Notes: a model not told the origin generated them from the letters alone. A stretch of DNA of 64,000 nt from Acinetobacter sp. ANC 4470 (GCF_002135335.1 NZ_NEGC01000005.1:1-64000); one strand, 5' to 3'. Counted from the first letter of the stretch, positions 1 to 8,975 are shown. Numbers and translations are program-made.

Positions 1-232
1 AAAAATCCACACAAGTTGTTCTTCATAATCTCTTAATGATCTTCTTACTGATTCGTCATCAGCAAGCTAGGTCGGCAATACTACTCTCTTTCCAGAGAAA
101 GTCAACTGGTTTTGTTAAATATTTTTCCGACAAATCCAAGTTTAAATCTAATCCTAAAATCTCATTCGAAATCTTAACAACCCAATCAACTTATTGATTT
201 ACCAGAGGTTTTATTTAACATCACCGCCGATG
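1..232 (-). other. 5' leader of a ribosomal RNA operon (16S gene lies outside the window)
   Basis: Read on the minus strand, this stretch runs from just downstream of a strong promoter to the window edge without any open frame. It ends in the AACTTGTGTGGATTTTT-type sequence that usually precedes mature 16S rRNA in Acinetobacter. It would hold the antiterminator and RNase III processing signals of the pre-16S transcript. No rRNA gene itself is visible, so the assignment rests on the leader and the promoter. Confidence 0.7.
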
Positions 233-239
233 GATACGC

Positions 240-267
240 ATTATAGGCGAAAAAAATCCCCACGCAA
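240..267 (-). promoter_or_regulatory. rRNA operon P1-type promoter
   Basis: On the minus strand a -35 TTGCGT (267-262) and a perfect -10 TATAAT (245-240) are separated by 16 bp. A GC-containing discriminator follows. This is the pattern of growth-rate-controlled rrn promoters, and it reads into the leader at 232-1. Confidence 0.75.
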
Positions 268-370
268 CCCCTTTTTCAAATTAAATGAACTAGCCGTTCG
301 TTTTTCAAACCATAAAATAAATAAGCATATGATTTTATTAAATAATTTATTTCAATATTGTTTTTAAAAA

Positions 371-979
371 CTATTTTTGCTCTAAATAAGCCAAGATCAT
401 ATTCGACAATTCATCTCTAAGCTGTTGTTCTGAAATAAGAAAATCATTATTACTCACATAACGCATCATGGTAAACAAGGTACTATTAATGATCACAAAT
501 GATTTATGTTTAAGCATTTCAAAATCCCAATGCCGATAAAAACGATTAAATACATACATTCCCACTTCAAAAAAGTGCTTTTCTAGAACCTGTGCTGCTT
601 CTGAATTGTTATATCCATGCCAATGTTTTAAGACTTCGATAAAAAAACCACTTTCCGCTCGCATCACATCAAACCCGAATTGGATACTTAAGGGAATAAT
701 CTCCTGAATGCTTAATTGCGCTTGTGTAATTACCATCTGTTTTAACGCTAAGCCTAAGTTTTCACTTTTACGACGCAATAATTCCTGAATAATCTCTTCT
801 TTATTTTCAAAATATTGATATAGCGAGCCAACACTGACACCTGCCTTCTCTGCAATCTTAGGTGTCGTTATGTGCATTAAGCCCTGCTCTACAATACAAA
901 TTTGGGCGGCTTGTAAGATATGATCAACAATCAGTTTTGCCCGTTGTTGTTGTGGTTTTTTTCTCATGCTTTGACTCAC
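371..979 (-). CDS. TetR/AcrR family transcriptional regulator
   Basis: This is a 202-residue DNA-binding repressor of the TetR family. The N-terminal helix-turn-helix is clear (residues about 15-60, with TTPKIAEKAGVSVGSLYQYF), followed by an all-helical ligand and dimerisation domain with no recognisable ligand signature. The track start is a GTG; an ATG twelve bases in (967) is an equally good start and still leaves the HTH intact. The gene is divergent from the MpaB-family oxygenase gene, with 74 bases between the two. It is therefore most likely the local repressor of that gene and of itself. The inducer cannot be told from sequence. Confidence 0.85.
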   Translation of the reverse strand: MSQSMRKKPQQQRAKLIVDHILQAAQICIVEQGLMHITTPKIAEKAGVSVGSLYQYFENKEEIIQELLRRKSENLGLALKQMVITQAQLSIQEIIPLSIQFGFDVMRAESGFFIEVLKHWHGYNNSEAAQVLEKHFFEVGMYVFNRFYRHWDFEMLKHKSFVIINSTLFTMMRYVSNNDFLISEQQLRDELSNMILAYLEQK

Positions 980-993
980 ATAGAAATGCGAAT

Positions 994-1013
994 TGAATAC
1001 GAATAAACATTCA
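994..1013. promoter_or_regulatory. candidate TetR operator
   Basis: An imperfect inverted repeat, TGAAT-N10-ATTCA, lies in the 74-base gap between the divergent tetR and mpaB genes. This is where an autoregulating TetR would bind. Only the outer 5-bp arms match, so the call is tentative. Confidence 0.4.
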
Positions 1014-1053
1014 TATTAGAGTTTGATTAAACAATAATCAGGACTCACCTGCA

Positions 1054-2262
1054 ATGTCAACGATCTCGATTCTCAAACGATTAGCGCCATTTGAAACAAT
1101 GTTCAGTCGTAACTGGAAAACTCAAATGCTGAGTTTGCTCACAGGACAACATTTACAACCGACTTATGCAGAATATTTATCTTTGAATCAAGCTTTGCAA
1201 AAGGGCGATACAGCCATGGATCAAGTCATCGTTTGGATGATGCAAAACCCTAAATTACACCGACAATATTTTGAAACGGCATTATTTAAAGGATTGGATC
1301 AATTAGCTGAACCCATTCCCGAACTCATCGCGTTTTTTAATACGGTGCAAACGCTGCCAGATTGGGTCGATCAAGGTAAAATTGAGCAGGCACTCAACTT
1401 TACTCATCGCTTAGGCATCAACAATGGTTTTATTCTGCGTGATTTATCATTAATGACCGGTTATTTATATCCCGGATTTAATCAACCGCTTGTGCTGACA
1501 GGTGCACTGAAAAAACAGGCTGGCACACGCTTAGCTGAAACCACGAAATGGTGGATCGACATCACCGAAGCTCATGGCTTACAACGCTTTAATGCTGGTT
1601 TCACCTCAACTATCTATGTACGTTTTATTCATGCCTTAGTTCGTCATCAACTGAAAAAATCGGAACGTTGGGATGCGGAAACATGGGGCACGCCCATCAA
1701 TCAGTTTGATCTGGCCATGACCAATATTGCGTTTAGTGGTGTAGTTTTGATTGGTATTCGTGCACTGGGAATTTTTCCCAACCAAGATGAAGTCGATAGC
1801 TTTTTGCATTTTTGGAAATATATCGGCTGGCTGATGGGCGTAGATGAAAAATGGCTGGTCCATAAAGAGTCTGATGGATGGAAACTACTGTATTGGATGC
1901 AATATGCCCATCCGCAATCGGATCACTCCAGTTTTGAATTAGGCTCAAGTCTATCTAAAGAGCCTTTTGAACGTCAGTATCGTTATTTAAAACCTTTACA
2001 ACAAAAATGGGCATATCGTCAGCATTTAGAAGTGACACAATTTTTTATTGGTCGTAAAAAAATGCAAAAACTGGGTTTAAAGCATCGTCCAGCAGCGTGG
2101 TTTGCTTATTACTTAATAGCCCGAAATGTGGTTCTATATACCAGTGCTAAATATTCACCTAAATTAAGTCAACGCCTACAACATAGTGGTCGCAATATTC
2201 AAAAACTAGGTTTGGCTTTATATCAAAGCAAAGCCAAACAATTGGCGAGCATGCATCAATAG
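1054..2262 (+). CDS. oxygenase MpaB family protein (DUF2236)
   Basis: This 402-residue protein belongs to the MpaB/DUF2236 family, which includes the latex-clearing heme oxygenase Lcp. The family motif is visible as RFIHALVRHQL (residues 190-200), in the region that holds the heme-pocket arginine of Lcp. There is no signal peptide, so it is probably cytoplasmic or loosely membrane-associated. Its substrate is unknown. The name MpaB comes from a fungal mycophenolic-acid gene, and bacterial members should not be assumed to share that substrate. It is transcribed away from the adjacent tetR and ends at a strong bidirectional terminator. Length is normal for the family and no frameshift is seen. 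Confidence 0.75.
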   Translation: MSTISILKRLAPFETMFSRNWKTQMLSLLTGQHLQPTYAEYLSLNQALQKGDTAMDQVIVWMMQNPKLHRQYFETALFKGLDQLAEPIPELIAFFNTVQTLPDWVDQGKIEQALNFTHRLGINNGFILRDLSLMTGYLYPGFNQPLVLTGALKKQAGTRLAETTKWWIDITEAHGLQRFNAGFTSTIYVRFIHALVRHQLKKSERWDAETWGTPINQFDLAMTNIAFSGVVLIGIRALGIFPNQDEVDSFLHFWKYIGWLMGVDEKWLVHKESDGWKLLYWMQYAHPQSDHSSFELGSSLSKEPFERQYRYLKPLQQKWAYRQHLEVTQFFIGRKKMQKLGLKHRPAAWFAYYLIARNVVLYTSAKYSPKLSQRLQHSGRNIQKLGLALYQSKAKQLASMHQ

Positions 2263-2297
2263 CTCTATTTTTGCTTATACTTTTCTATCATTTGAAA

Positions 2298-2331
2298 GCA
2301 AAAAACCGAGTATTTTAACTCGGTTTTTTGC
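2298..2331. terminator. bidirectional intrinsic terminator
   Basis: A perfect 14-bp stem (2298-2311 with 2318-2331) has a 6-base loop. It carries A-runs on the left arm and T-runs on the right, so it can stop both the oxygenase transcript (+) and the TonB receptor transcript (-). Confidence 0.9.
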
Positions 2332-2342
2332 ACATCAAGACC

Positions 2343-4409
2343 TTAGAACTTCATACTGATTCGTGCCCAATAATTACGACCGGTATTATTGAATTGTTCA
2401 TTACTGGCAAAACCAAAACCTGAACTTCCCGCTTTGTTTAAGTGTTCGGTGTAGGTTTTATCTAAAACATTATCCACACCAACAGCTACATCAACATCTT
2501 TGATTAGATTATAAGAAGCATTTAACGCCAGTGTACTAAACGCTTTGCTCTCATTCATGTCATAGCCCACGATATTACCTTGGTTTAAGCTAATACGATC
2601 TTGTTTCGCAACCACACGCCACAACATCCCGAAGGTATATTTGTCTTGAACATAGCGCAGATTAAAGCGTCCTTCTAACGGCGAAATTTGCGGTAATGCT
2701 TTGTTGTCTATGGTGTTTTTACCCCATGCATACATGGCACTCACATCCGCCTGAATGGCATCACTAAACTGATAGCCGAATCCTGCTTCCGCTCCCGCAA
2801 TGGTGGCATCGACATTTTTCGCCCCTGCACTAAAGCTTGAGCCATGGTCATGCCCACCTGAGGTCGGATGATTATGATAACTCATTAAAATATAGTCATT
2901 AATCAAACCTGCATAAGCTGAAACCCATGAGTTAAAAGCACCATGTTGATGTTGATAACCCAAATCCAACTGCAAGGTTTTTTCAGTATCCAAATCATTA
3001 AAAGTGGGTTTTGACATGCCTGAATTACCATGCGCAGTACTAAATAACTCCCAATAATCAGGCACACGTTCAACATAACCTAAACCAATATAGCTTTTGG
3101 CATCATGTTCAGGATGTTGACTTTCCAGACGAATAAAGCCACTAGGTAAAGTTTCTGAACGATCATTACTGAGCTTAAGCGCATCAATTTTGACTTGATC
3201 AACCCGTGCACCTGTCACCAGTTTTGAGTTTTCACTCAATTGATAACCCAGTTCAGCAAATGCACCATAGGATTGGAATTTCATATTGGTGGTCAATGGC
3301 ATATCCATCATCAAGGATTTCATACTTCCTGCATGATGATTCTGCTGAGAGTCGATACCCGTCATTAAATTCAGTTTGTTCCACTCACTGGTCATAGCGA
3401 AACGGGTATTCAAAGTACGGCGGGTGACTTGCATCTCTGATGGATTAGATACCATTTGATGCGTCATCATGTCGTGTGTCATCGGCGGCGTTCTTAATCT
3501 AAAGTTATCCATGACATGATCGTTATAACTATAGTTCACCTGCGCTTCGACTTTCTGAATCACATCGGTCAGGTTTTTCTTTTCAAAACGCAGTCCCAAA
3601 CTTTCACGAGCAAATCGTGAACCATCCATATCACGACCTGCATACAAAGCCTCTCCATCCGATTTTCCACCCGTCAGCTCCAGCCATGTATTTTCATCTG
3701 GTGTCCAACCCAGTGCGACATCTGCATTCCAACGTTCCCAAGCAGAAGGCACTTTATTACCATCACCATCTTGATAACTGTTCGATTCAGAACGATTGGC
3801 ATTTAAACGAATATATTTCTTTTCATCCCCAAGCGTTGTTTCCACATTGTGATCCAAGCGCCCAAAAGAACCCATCAATACACTGGCTTGACCTTGATAA
3901 GGTTTTGCAGCAGTGAGTTCTGGTTTTTTTCGTTCAAAAATAACTGTGGCTGCTGAACCGGTATTGGCGTATTGCACGGTTTGCGGGCCTTTAACCACAG
4001 AAATTTGATCATAACTTTCAGGCTGAATATAAGACGTCGGTGCATCCATACGTGCTGGACATGCGCCTAGACTTTCAGAACCATCGGTTAAAATTTTAAT
4101 CCGTGAACCAAACATGCCACGAAACGTGACATCTCCATTGGTTCCACCATTTTTAATCGAGCTAAAGCCCGGAATACTTTGTAAATAATCTGCGCCATCG
4201 GTAGCAGGAATCGGTTGAATCGGCTGTTTAGGATCGGCCCGAATAATCAGTCCATTGGTATCATTTGCAGTCTGAGCTGTCACGACGATAGGTGCTAAAC
4301 GTTGTGTCACATTAGTTTGTTCTACAGCAAAGACTGTTCCCGAATAACAAGCAACACAAATTGCAGCCGACAAAGGCTGTAAAAAGAATTTTGGCTGAGC
4401 CATTTTCAT
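2343..4409 (-). CDS. TonB-dependent copper receptor (OprC/NosA type)
   Basis: This is an outer-membrane TonB-dependent receptor of 688 residues. It has a signal peptide (residues 1-28), a TonB-box-like PIVVTAQ segment near residue 40, a plug domain (about 60-165, with VKGPQTVQY) and a 22-strand barrel ending in Phe. The copper-site signature of Pseudomonas OprC, CxxxM plus HxM, is present as C117-PAR-M121 and as H312-x-M314 or H317-x-M319. The barrel loops are rich in Met and His. It should therefore take up copper into the periplasm. A DUF2946 gene lies 82 bases upstream on the same strand, a pairing that fits copper-linked operons. Confidence in the family is high; the copper specificity follows from the conserved ligands. 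Confidence 0.9.
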   Translation of the reverse strand: MKMAQPKFFLQPLSAAICVACYSGTVFAVEQTNVTQRLAPIVVTAQTANDTNGLIIRADPKQPIQPIPATDGADYLQSIPGFSSIKNGGTNGDVTFRGMFGSRIKILTDGSESLGACPARMDAPTSYIQPESYDQISVVKGPQTVQYANTGSAATVIFERKKPELTAAKPYQGQASVLMGSFGRLDHNVETTLGDEKKYIRLNANRSESNSYQDGDGNKVPSAWERWNADVALGWTPDENTWLELTGGKSDGEALYAGRDMDGSRFARESLGLRFEKKNLTDVIQKVEAQVNYSYNDHVMDNFRLRTPPMTHDMMTHQMVSNPSEMQVTRRTLNTRFAMTSEWNKLNLMTGIDSQQNHHAGSMKSLMMDMPLTTNMKFQSYGAFAELGYQLSENSKLVTGARVDQVKIDALKLSNDRSETLPSGFIRLESQHPEHDAKSYIGLGYVERVPDYWELFSTAHGNSGMSKPTFNDLDTEKTLQLDLGYQHQHGAFNSWVSAYAGLINDYILMSYHNHPTSGGHDHGSSFSAGAKNVDATIAGAEAGFGYQFSDAIQADVSAMYAWGKNTIDNKALPQISPLEGRFNLRYVQDKYTFGMLWRVVAKQDRISLNQGNIVGYDMNESKAFSTLALNASYNLIKDVDVAVGVDNVLDKTYTEHLNKAGSSGFGFASNEQFNNTGRNYWARISMKF

Positions 4410-4491
4410 CTCTCTTAAATCATAAATATGAGCTGCGAATAAAGCAGCACAAGGTCTAGAGTCTTAAAGACCCTAAAAATTAAGTTTTGAT

Positions 4492-4926
4492 TTAAGCAAA
4501 GCGTGGTGGGGCTCGCCCTTGAGGGAGTAAATAGAGGCGCTGCAGAACAAAATAAACATGTAAAAATGCTTTTTGAAAGGCAACTAAACGAATTTGTATC
4601 CGAACTAATACTTCTTTGACATTTAATTCAGGCGGCAAAACCAAATTGCCATAAACCGTACAGTACTGGCATTGATGATTAGCATCGTGATGATGTCCTG
4701 CATCTTGGCTATGCAACTGACTATCCTGATCAACAGGGTTATGAGCATGATTGGAAGATATATGATGGGACTGATGAGAAGTAGTAGGTTGAAGTAATAA
4801 TGCACGCGTGATGGTTTCACAGACCGGAGCAATCTGATACTGCTTCGGTAGCAAAGGCTGTAAAAAAACAGCAATCTGTAAAAACACTGCTATACAAGAT
4901 AGCAACAACCCACTACGTAACAGCAA
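4492..4926 (-). CDS. DUF2946 family membrane protein, copper-linked
   Basis: This small protein has an N-terminal hydrophobic segment, a histidine-rich middle (HQSHH, HHHDANHQ), a CQYC motif and a C-terminus ending LPQGRAPPRFA. That layout is typical of DUF2946 proteins found beside copper receptors. The longest open frame begins at a TTG (4977) inside the stem-loop that ends def. I prefer the TTG at 4926, which has an AGGA ribosome site 7 bases upstream and gives 144 residues beginning directly with the hydrophobic segment. It probably shares a transcript with the downstream TonB copper receptor. The biochemical role is unknown; metal binding is inferred from the His and Cys residues. Confidence 0.7.
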   Translation of the reverse strand: MLLRSGLLLSCIAVFLQIAVFLQPLLPKQYQIAPVCETITRALLLQPTTSHQSHHISSNHAHNPVDQDSQLHSQDAGHHHDANHQCQYCTVYGNLVLPPELNVKEVLVRIQIRLVAFQKAFLHVYFVLQRLYLLPQGRAPPRFA

Positions 4927-4962
4927 AAAGTGAATCCTGCAATTTTTCGCGCCACAAGTATA

Positions 4963-4990
4963 ACAAAGCCCAATCAAAATTGGGCTTTGT
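4963..4990 (-). terminator. intrinsic terminator after def
   Basis: A perfect 12-bp stem (4963-4974 with 4979-4990) with a 4-base loop lies 28 bases past the def stop codon. The trailing T-tract on the minus strand is weak, so some read-through into the DUF2946 gene is possible. Confidence 0.65.
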
Positions 4991-5018
4991 TTGACATATT
5001 TTTTCTTAAAGCAGCGGC

Positions 5019-5549
5019 TTAGCGCTTTACTGCGACTTGCTCTTTTTCGCGCTGGCGAACCACTTTTTCCACTTTTTCACGTGCACGCTGACGCTTTAAT
5101 GGCGATAAATAATCGACAAATAATTTACCATTTAAGTGATCCATTTCATGTTGAATACAAACAGCGAGAAGTTCGTCTGCTTCTATCTCAAATGATTGAC
5201 CTTCAAGGTTAATTGCCTCAATTTTTACGCGTGACGGGCGCTCAACTTTATCGTATATTTGAGGCACAGATAGACAGCCTTCTTCATAAGGCTGAGTTTC
5301 TTCAGTTAATGGCGTAACCTTCGGGTTAATAAACACCATGGGTTGATCTTTATGTTCAGATAAATCCATGACAATCAGCTGAATATGATGATCAACTTGT
5401 GTCGCAGCCAAACCAATACCCGGGGCTTCATACATGGTTTCAAACATATCTGCTGCAAGCTGACGAACTTCATCAGTGACTTCTTCGATTGGTTTAGCAA
5501 TGGTACGAAGACGGGGATCCGGGAAACTTAAAACAGGTAATAAGGCCAT
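5019..5549 (-). CDS. def: peptide deformylase
   Basis: Removes the formyl group from the initiator methionine of new proteins; a cytoplasmic Fe/Zn enzyme. All three family motifs are present: GIGLAATQV (44-52), EGCLSVP (90-96, metal ligand C92) and HEMDHLNG (134-141, ligands H134 and H138, catalytic E135). At 176 residues it has the usual length, with a Lys/Arg-rich C-terminal tail. A GAGG ribosome site precedes the ATG. It is divergent from the LysM-dprA-tsaC group, the same arrangement as in Pseudomonas. Confidence 0.98.
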   Translation of the reverse strand: MALLPVLSFPDPRLRTIAKPIEEVTDEVRQLAADMFETMYEAPGIGLAATQVDHHIQLIVMDLSEHKDQPMVFINPKVTPLTEETQPYEEGCLSVPQIYDKVERPSRVKIEAINLEGQSFEIEADELLAVCIQHEMDHLNGKLFVDYLSPLKRQRAREKVEKVVRQREKEQVAVKR

Positions 5550-5662
5550 ACGGTGTCCTCACTTATGCCATTGATCAAAAAACAAAATGAAGGAATGCTT
5601 CATCAAAAAAATGTGTGTAATATCGTTATTATAACGCAACTACATACATAATTTTAGGAATT

Positions 5663-6823
5663 ATGATAATGAAAAAGGTTTTTAATGGCATGCCAATTTT
5701 TAGTGCCTTGGGGTTTAAAAAACAATTATTAGCACTTGCCGTTTGTGTAAGTGTTGGGGTTGGAGTCGTTAATGTTGCTGAAGCGGCGCCGTCTCGCAAT
5801 ATCAATCCACCTGCGTTAAAAGTAGGTGCACCACAAGTTTATGTGGTGAAAAAAGGCGATACTTTGTGGGATATTTCAAAAAGATTTTTGAAAAACCCAG
5901 TACGTTGGCCTGAAATTTGGGCAAGCAATAAACACGTAAAAAATCCGCACTGGATTTTCCCTGGTGACCGTTTATTGATGTGTACCTATAATGGTCGCCC
6001 GATCATCGGTAAAGATGAAGGTGATGGTTGTGAAGGTATTATCCGTCGCTATACAGGTGGCTCTAAGCTACAACCGCAAGTTCGCATGGAATCTTTAAAT
6101 AGTGCTATTCCAGTGATCCCATTGGAATACATTCAACACTGGTTAGAACGTAGCAGTATTGTTGCGCCTGAATCAATTCAGTCTACGCCATACATTTTAG
6201 GTACTGCTGACCAACGTGTACTCGCGGCAAAAGGTCAAACTGTCTATGCTCGCGGAAATGGGTTAGAAGTAGGTCAACGCTATGCGGTTTACCGTGAAGC
6301 CGAACCATATATGTTTCCCGATGCACATGGCAAAAAATACAATGCTGGTCTTGAGCTTATTCAGGTTGCAGCAGGAATAGCTGTTCGTGGGGAAAATGAC
6401 ATTACCACCCTTGAATTGACTGACACGTATAATTCTGAAGTACGTCGTGGTGATCGAGTTCTCCCTGAATATGATCCAATGTTACCGACATTGTTCTATC
6501 CAACCAATGCCGAAGATGTCGTCGCTGGTGGCCAAGTCGTTCGCGTGATGGGCTCAATTGGTACTGCTGCAAAACACAGTGTAGTGACGCTTGATCGTGG
6601 TAGCTTACAAGGCGTTCAAGTCGGTCATGTGTTCAGCATCAACCAAAAAGGTGAAGTGGTTACAGATCCAAAAACCAAAGAACGTGTTCAATTACCAGGA
6701 CAACGTATTGGTAATGTTATGGTATTCAAAAGCTTCGATAATTTAAGCTATGCTTACGTCCTAGATAGTGAATTACCAATTAAGATCGGCGCTGGTATCC
6801 AACCACCGCAGATGGATGACTAA
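5663..6823 (+). CDS. secreted LysM-domain protein upstream of dprA
   Basis: The 386-residue protein has an N-terminal signal sequence (hydrophobic residues about 20-40, probable cleavage after AEA near 41). One LysM peptidoglycan-binding domain follows (about 59-107, VYVVKKGDTLWDISKRF...IFPGDRLLM). The large C-terminal part is of unknown fold. It is the conserved gene found between def and dprA in Pseudomonas and Acinetobacter. It should sit in the periplasm on the cell wall, and no catalytic domain is seen. AGGA lies just before the first ATG; a second ATG six bases on would serve equally well. dprA starts 18 bases downstream, so the two are probably one operon. Confidence 0.85.
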   Translation: MIMKKVFNGMPIFSALGFKKQLLALAVCVSVGVGVVNVAEAAPSRNINPPALKVGAPQVYVVKKGDTLWDISKRFLKNPVRWPEIWASNKHVKNPHWIFPGDRLLMCTYNGRPIIGKDEGDGCEGIIRRYTGGSKLQPQVRMESLNSAIPVIPLEYIQHWLERSSIVAPESIQSTPYILGTADQRVLAAKGQTVYARGNGLEVGQRYAVYREAEPYMFPDAHGKKYNAGLELIQVAAGIAVRGENDITTLELTDTYNSEVRRGDRVLPEYDPMLPTLFYPTNAEDVVAGGQVVRVMGSIGTAAKHSVVTLDRGSLQGVQVGHVFSINQKGEVVTDPKTKERVQLPGQRIGNVMVFKSFDNLSYAYVLDSELPIKIGAGIQPPQMDD

Positions 6824-6841
6824 CTAATTTAAGGTCATTCT

Positions 6842-7987
6842 ATGTTGAACCATTTGTCAGCAACGCAAATTGAAACTATTACGTTATGGTATTTGGTTCA
6901 ACATTCGCTATCGAGTTTTTACAAACTAGAACAACATTTTGGCAGCATTCGCCAAGCAATTGACCCTCAAAATTTTCCTCAATGGTCGGCACTGGCATTA
7001 CATAAAAATCACTTACAACGCCTGAGCGAATTTCAAACCGCAACAGGGCAACAAAAATTCCAAATCCTATTACAGGATATTCAAAAAAATAGTGATTTTA
7101 TTCTTACACTGGATCATCCAGACTATCCGACCCAACTGCTTCCTTATTCAGATAAACCACCTATTTTATTTGGTCAAGGTGATGCTAAAGCCTTATCACA
7201 AGCTCAAATTGCCATTGTTGGCAGCCGAAAACCCAGCAGCCATGGACGACAAGTCGCTTATGACTTTGCTTATTATTTAAGTGAAAAAGGCTTTTATATT
7301 AGCAGTGGCTTAGCGCAAGGGATTGATGAAGCTGCACATCAGGGGGCTTTACGGCAGCATAAAACCATCGCGGTGATGGGCACAGGTTTAGAGCAGACTT
7401 ATCCCACACAGCATCAACAACTACGACAACAAATTCTTGCCCATTCAGGCACCGTCATTACTGAATTTTTACCCGGAACCCTGCCTTTACAACACCATTT
7501 CCCACGACGTAATCGAATTGTCAGTGCTTTAAGTTTAGGCGTGATTGTCGCTGAAGCTGCATTGAAAAGTGGTTCATTAATTACCGCAAAACTTGCAGCA
7601 GAACAAGGTAAATTGGTTTTTGCCATTCCAGGGCATATTTATAGTGAACACCATCAAGGTAGCCACCAACTGATTCGTGAAGGTGCTATTTTAGTTGATC
7701 ATCCTGAGCAAGTGCTTGAAGACTTAGCACTACCAACACAATGGCAAAATCAACAACAGATTGAACAATCAAAAAGTGCTCCTAAAACTGAAGTACAAAT
7801 CGAATTACCTACGCACTTAGCACCACTGTATAAGCAACTGGATTGGGTTGGACAAAATATAGATGAGTTGATTGCCAAACTCCGATTAGATGTTGGCACA
7901 TTGACTAGCCAACTGATGGAATTAGAGCTACTTGGCTTATGTATACAGCAGGCAGGTTTGTATCTACGTTGTCGTCTAAGCAAATAA
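6842..7987 (+). CDS. dprA: DNA-processing protein DprA
   Basis: DprA binds single-stranded DNA that enters during natural transformation and loads RecA on it. The Rossmann-like core is complete: GSRKPS (127-132), SGLAQGID (155-162), FPRRNRI (220-226) and SGSLITA (243-249). A C-terminal winged-helix domain covers about 325-381. At 381 residues it has full length. It lies between the LysM gene and tsaC, all on the plus strand with gaps of 18 and 43 bases. An intact dprA fits the natural competence common in Acinetobacter. Confidence 0.96.
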   Translation: MLNHLSATQIETITLWYLVQHSLSSFYKLEQHFGSIRQAIDPQNFPQWSALALHKNHLQRLSEFQTATGQQKFQILLQDIQKNSDFILTLDHPDYPTQLLPYSDKPPILFGQGDAKALSQAQIAIVGSRKPSSHGRQVAYDFAYYLSEKGFYISSGLAQGIDEAAHQGALRQHKTIAVMGTGLEQTYPTQHQQLRQQILAHSGTVITEFLPGTLPLQHHFPRRNRIVSALSLGVIVAEAALKSGSLITAKLAAEQGKLVFAIPGHIYSEHHQGSHQLIREGAILVDHPEQVLEDLALPTQWQNQQQIEQSKSAPKTEVQIELPTHLAPLYKQLDWVGQNIDELIAKLRLDVGTLTSQLMELELLGLCIQQAGLYLRCRLSK

Positions 7988-8030
7988 GGTTCACAATATT
8001 CCTCTAACGAATTTGACGGGATAAAATCTA

Positions 8031-8600
8031 ATGATTACCACCTCTGTTGCCGAAGCTGCTCAATGTTTAAAACAAGGACATGTTTTAGCATATCCTACGG
8101 AGGCAGTGTGGGGCTTAGGCTGTGATCCTTTTAATGAGCTCGCTTTTTTAGAAATTTTGCGCTTGAAACAACGTCCGATTGAAAAAGGCGTTATTTTATT
8201 GGCCAGCCACCTTTCCCAAGTTGAACATTTAGTGCAGTCTCTTTCAGAAAAAATGCGCCAAAAAGTCATCGATTCTTGGAGCCACCAATCACCGACCGAA
8301 AGAGCAACCACTTGGTTGTTGCCCGCAGATGATCAGATTCCAACATGGATTAAAGGCAGCCATCCTAAAGTAGCTGTACGCGTCACCACCCATCCTTTAT
8401 GCGTGGCACTATGTAATGCATTTCATGGTTTTATTGTATCGACCAGTGCCAATCCTGCCAGTGAAAAACCAGCCCTTTCACTACAACAAGCCAATCAATA
8501 TTTTTCAAATCAAATCGATTACTTGAATGGTGACTTAGGGCTTAGCCAAGAAGCAAGCCGAATTATCGATGCCGAAACAGGTCACATTATTCGTGCTTAA
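8031..8600 (+). CDS. tsaC: threonylcarbamoyl-AMP synthase
   Basis: TsaC makes threonylcarbamoyl-AMP from threonine, bicarbonate and ATP. This is the first step of the t6A modification at position 37 of ANN-decoding tRNAs. The 189-residue protein is a single YrdC domain with the PTEAVWGLGCDP motif near residue 22, the K-x-R element in LKQRPIEKG and the SxN element in STSANPAS. It is the short bacterial TsaC form without the Sua5 extension. It follows dprA as in Pseudomonas, and no terminator is seen between them. Confidence 0.95.
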   Translation: MITTSVAEAAQCLKQGHVLAYPTEAVWGLGCDPFNELAFLEILRLKQRPIEKGVILLASHLSQVEHLVQSLSEKMRQKVIDSWSHQSPTERATTWLLPADDQIPTWIKGSHPKVAVRVTTHPLCVALCNAFHGFIVSTSANPASEKPALSLQQANQYFSNQIDYLNGDLGLSQEASRIIDAETGHIIRA

Positions 8601-8629
8601 ATATGATGGCTAAATTGAGACAAAAAAAA

Positions 8630-8655
8630 GCTCAACCACATATACATGGTTGAGC
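8630..8655 (-). terminator. intrinsic terminator (minus-strand polarity), distal of a pair
   Basis: A 9-bp stem (8630-8638 with 8647-8655) is followed on the minus strand by a run of eight T. On the plus strand no T-run follows, so it acts best on leftward transcripts. Confidence 0.7.
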
Positions 8656-8657
8656 AT

Positions 8658-8748
8658 AAAAAAGGATGTGCATAAACACATCCAGAGGGTCTTTAAATCT
8701 GGGTGTAAAAATTAAGTCACTATGAATAAAAACTTAAATATTTACGAC
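8658..8748 (-). ncRNA. candidate small RNA ending at a tandem terminator
   Basis: On the minus strand a promoter-like pair (-35 TTGTAT at 8783-8778, 17-bp spacer, -10 GATAAT at 8760-8755) would start a transcript near 8748. About 65 bases later comes a hairpin (8683-8677 with 8670-8664) followed by six T (8663-8658), and then the second terminator. No open frame lies inside. The alternative is that both hairpins simply end the EamA-family transporter transcript, about 290 bases upstream. Confidence 0.4.
8664..8683 (-). terminator. intrinsic terminator, proximal of a pair
   Basis: A 7-bp stem (GGATGTG with CACATCC) and 6-base loop are followed on the minus strand by TTTTTT (8663-8658). The plus-strand side has no T-run. 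Confidence 0.7.
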
Positions 8749-8975
8749 AGCAGTATTATCTAATAAATTATTTTAATATACAAATATATTATTCTCTTTA
8801 TAAGAAATTCAAATATGATGATCGATTCATCAAATTTTATTAATAATTTAAATTATCTCACTATTTTTAATAACCTTTTATGTAAACAACCACTTTAAAA
8901 TGATTATTCACGGTCTAATTCAATTAAATGGAATGAAAAAATAAATTTGTTTGCTTGTTTTTTGATCTTTAAGTT
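8684..8975. other. AT-rich gene-free stretch between tsaC and the EamA transporter
   Basis: These ~290 bases are very AT-rich and contain no credible coding frame on either strand. Apart from the promoter-like motif at 8755-8783 I see no repeat or structural element. Confidence 0.6.

Noticed and set aside
4623-4874. 83-codon frame inside the DUF2946 gene
   Set aside because: It is out of frame with the conserved CQYC and RAPP motifs of the overlapping gene and has no support of its own.
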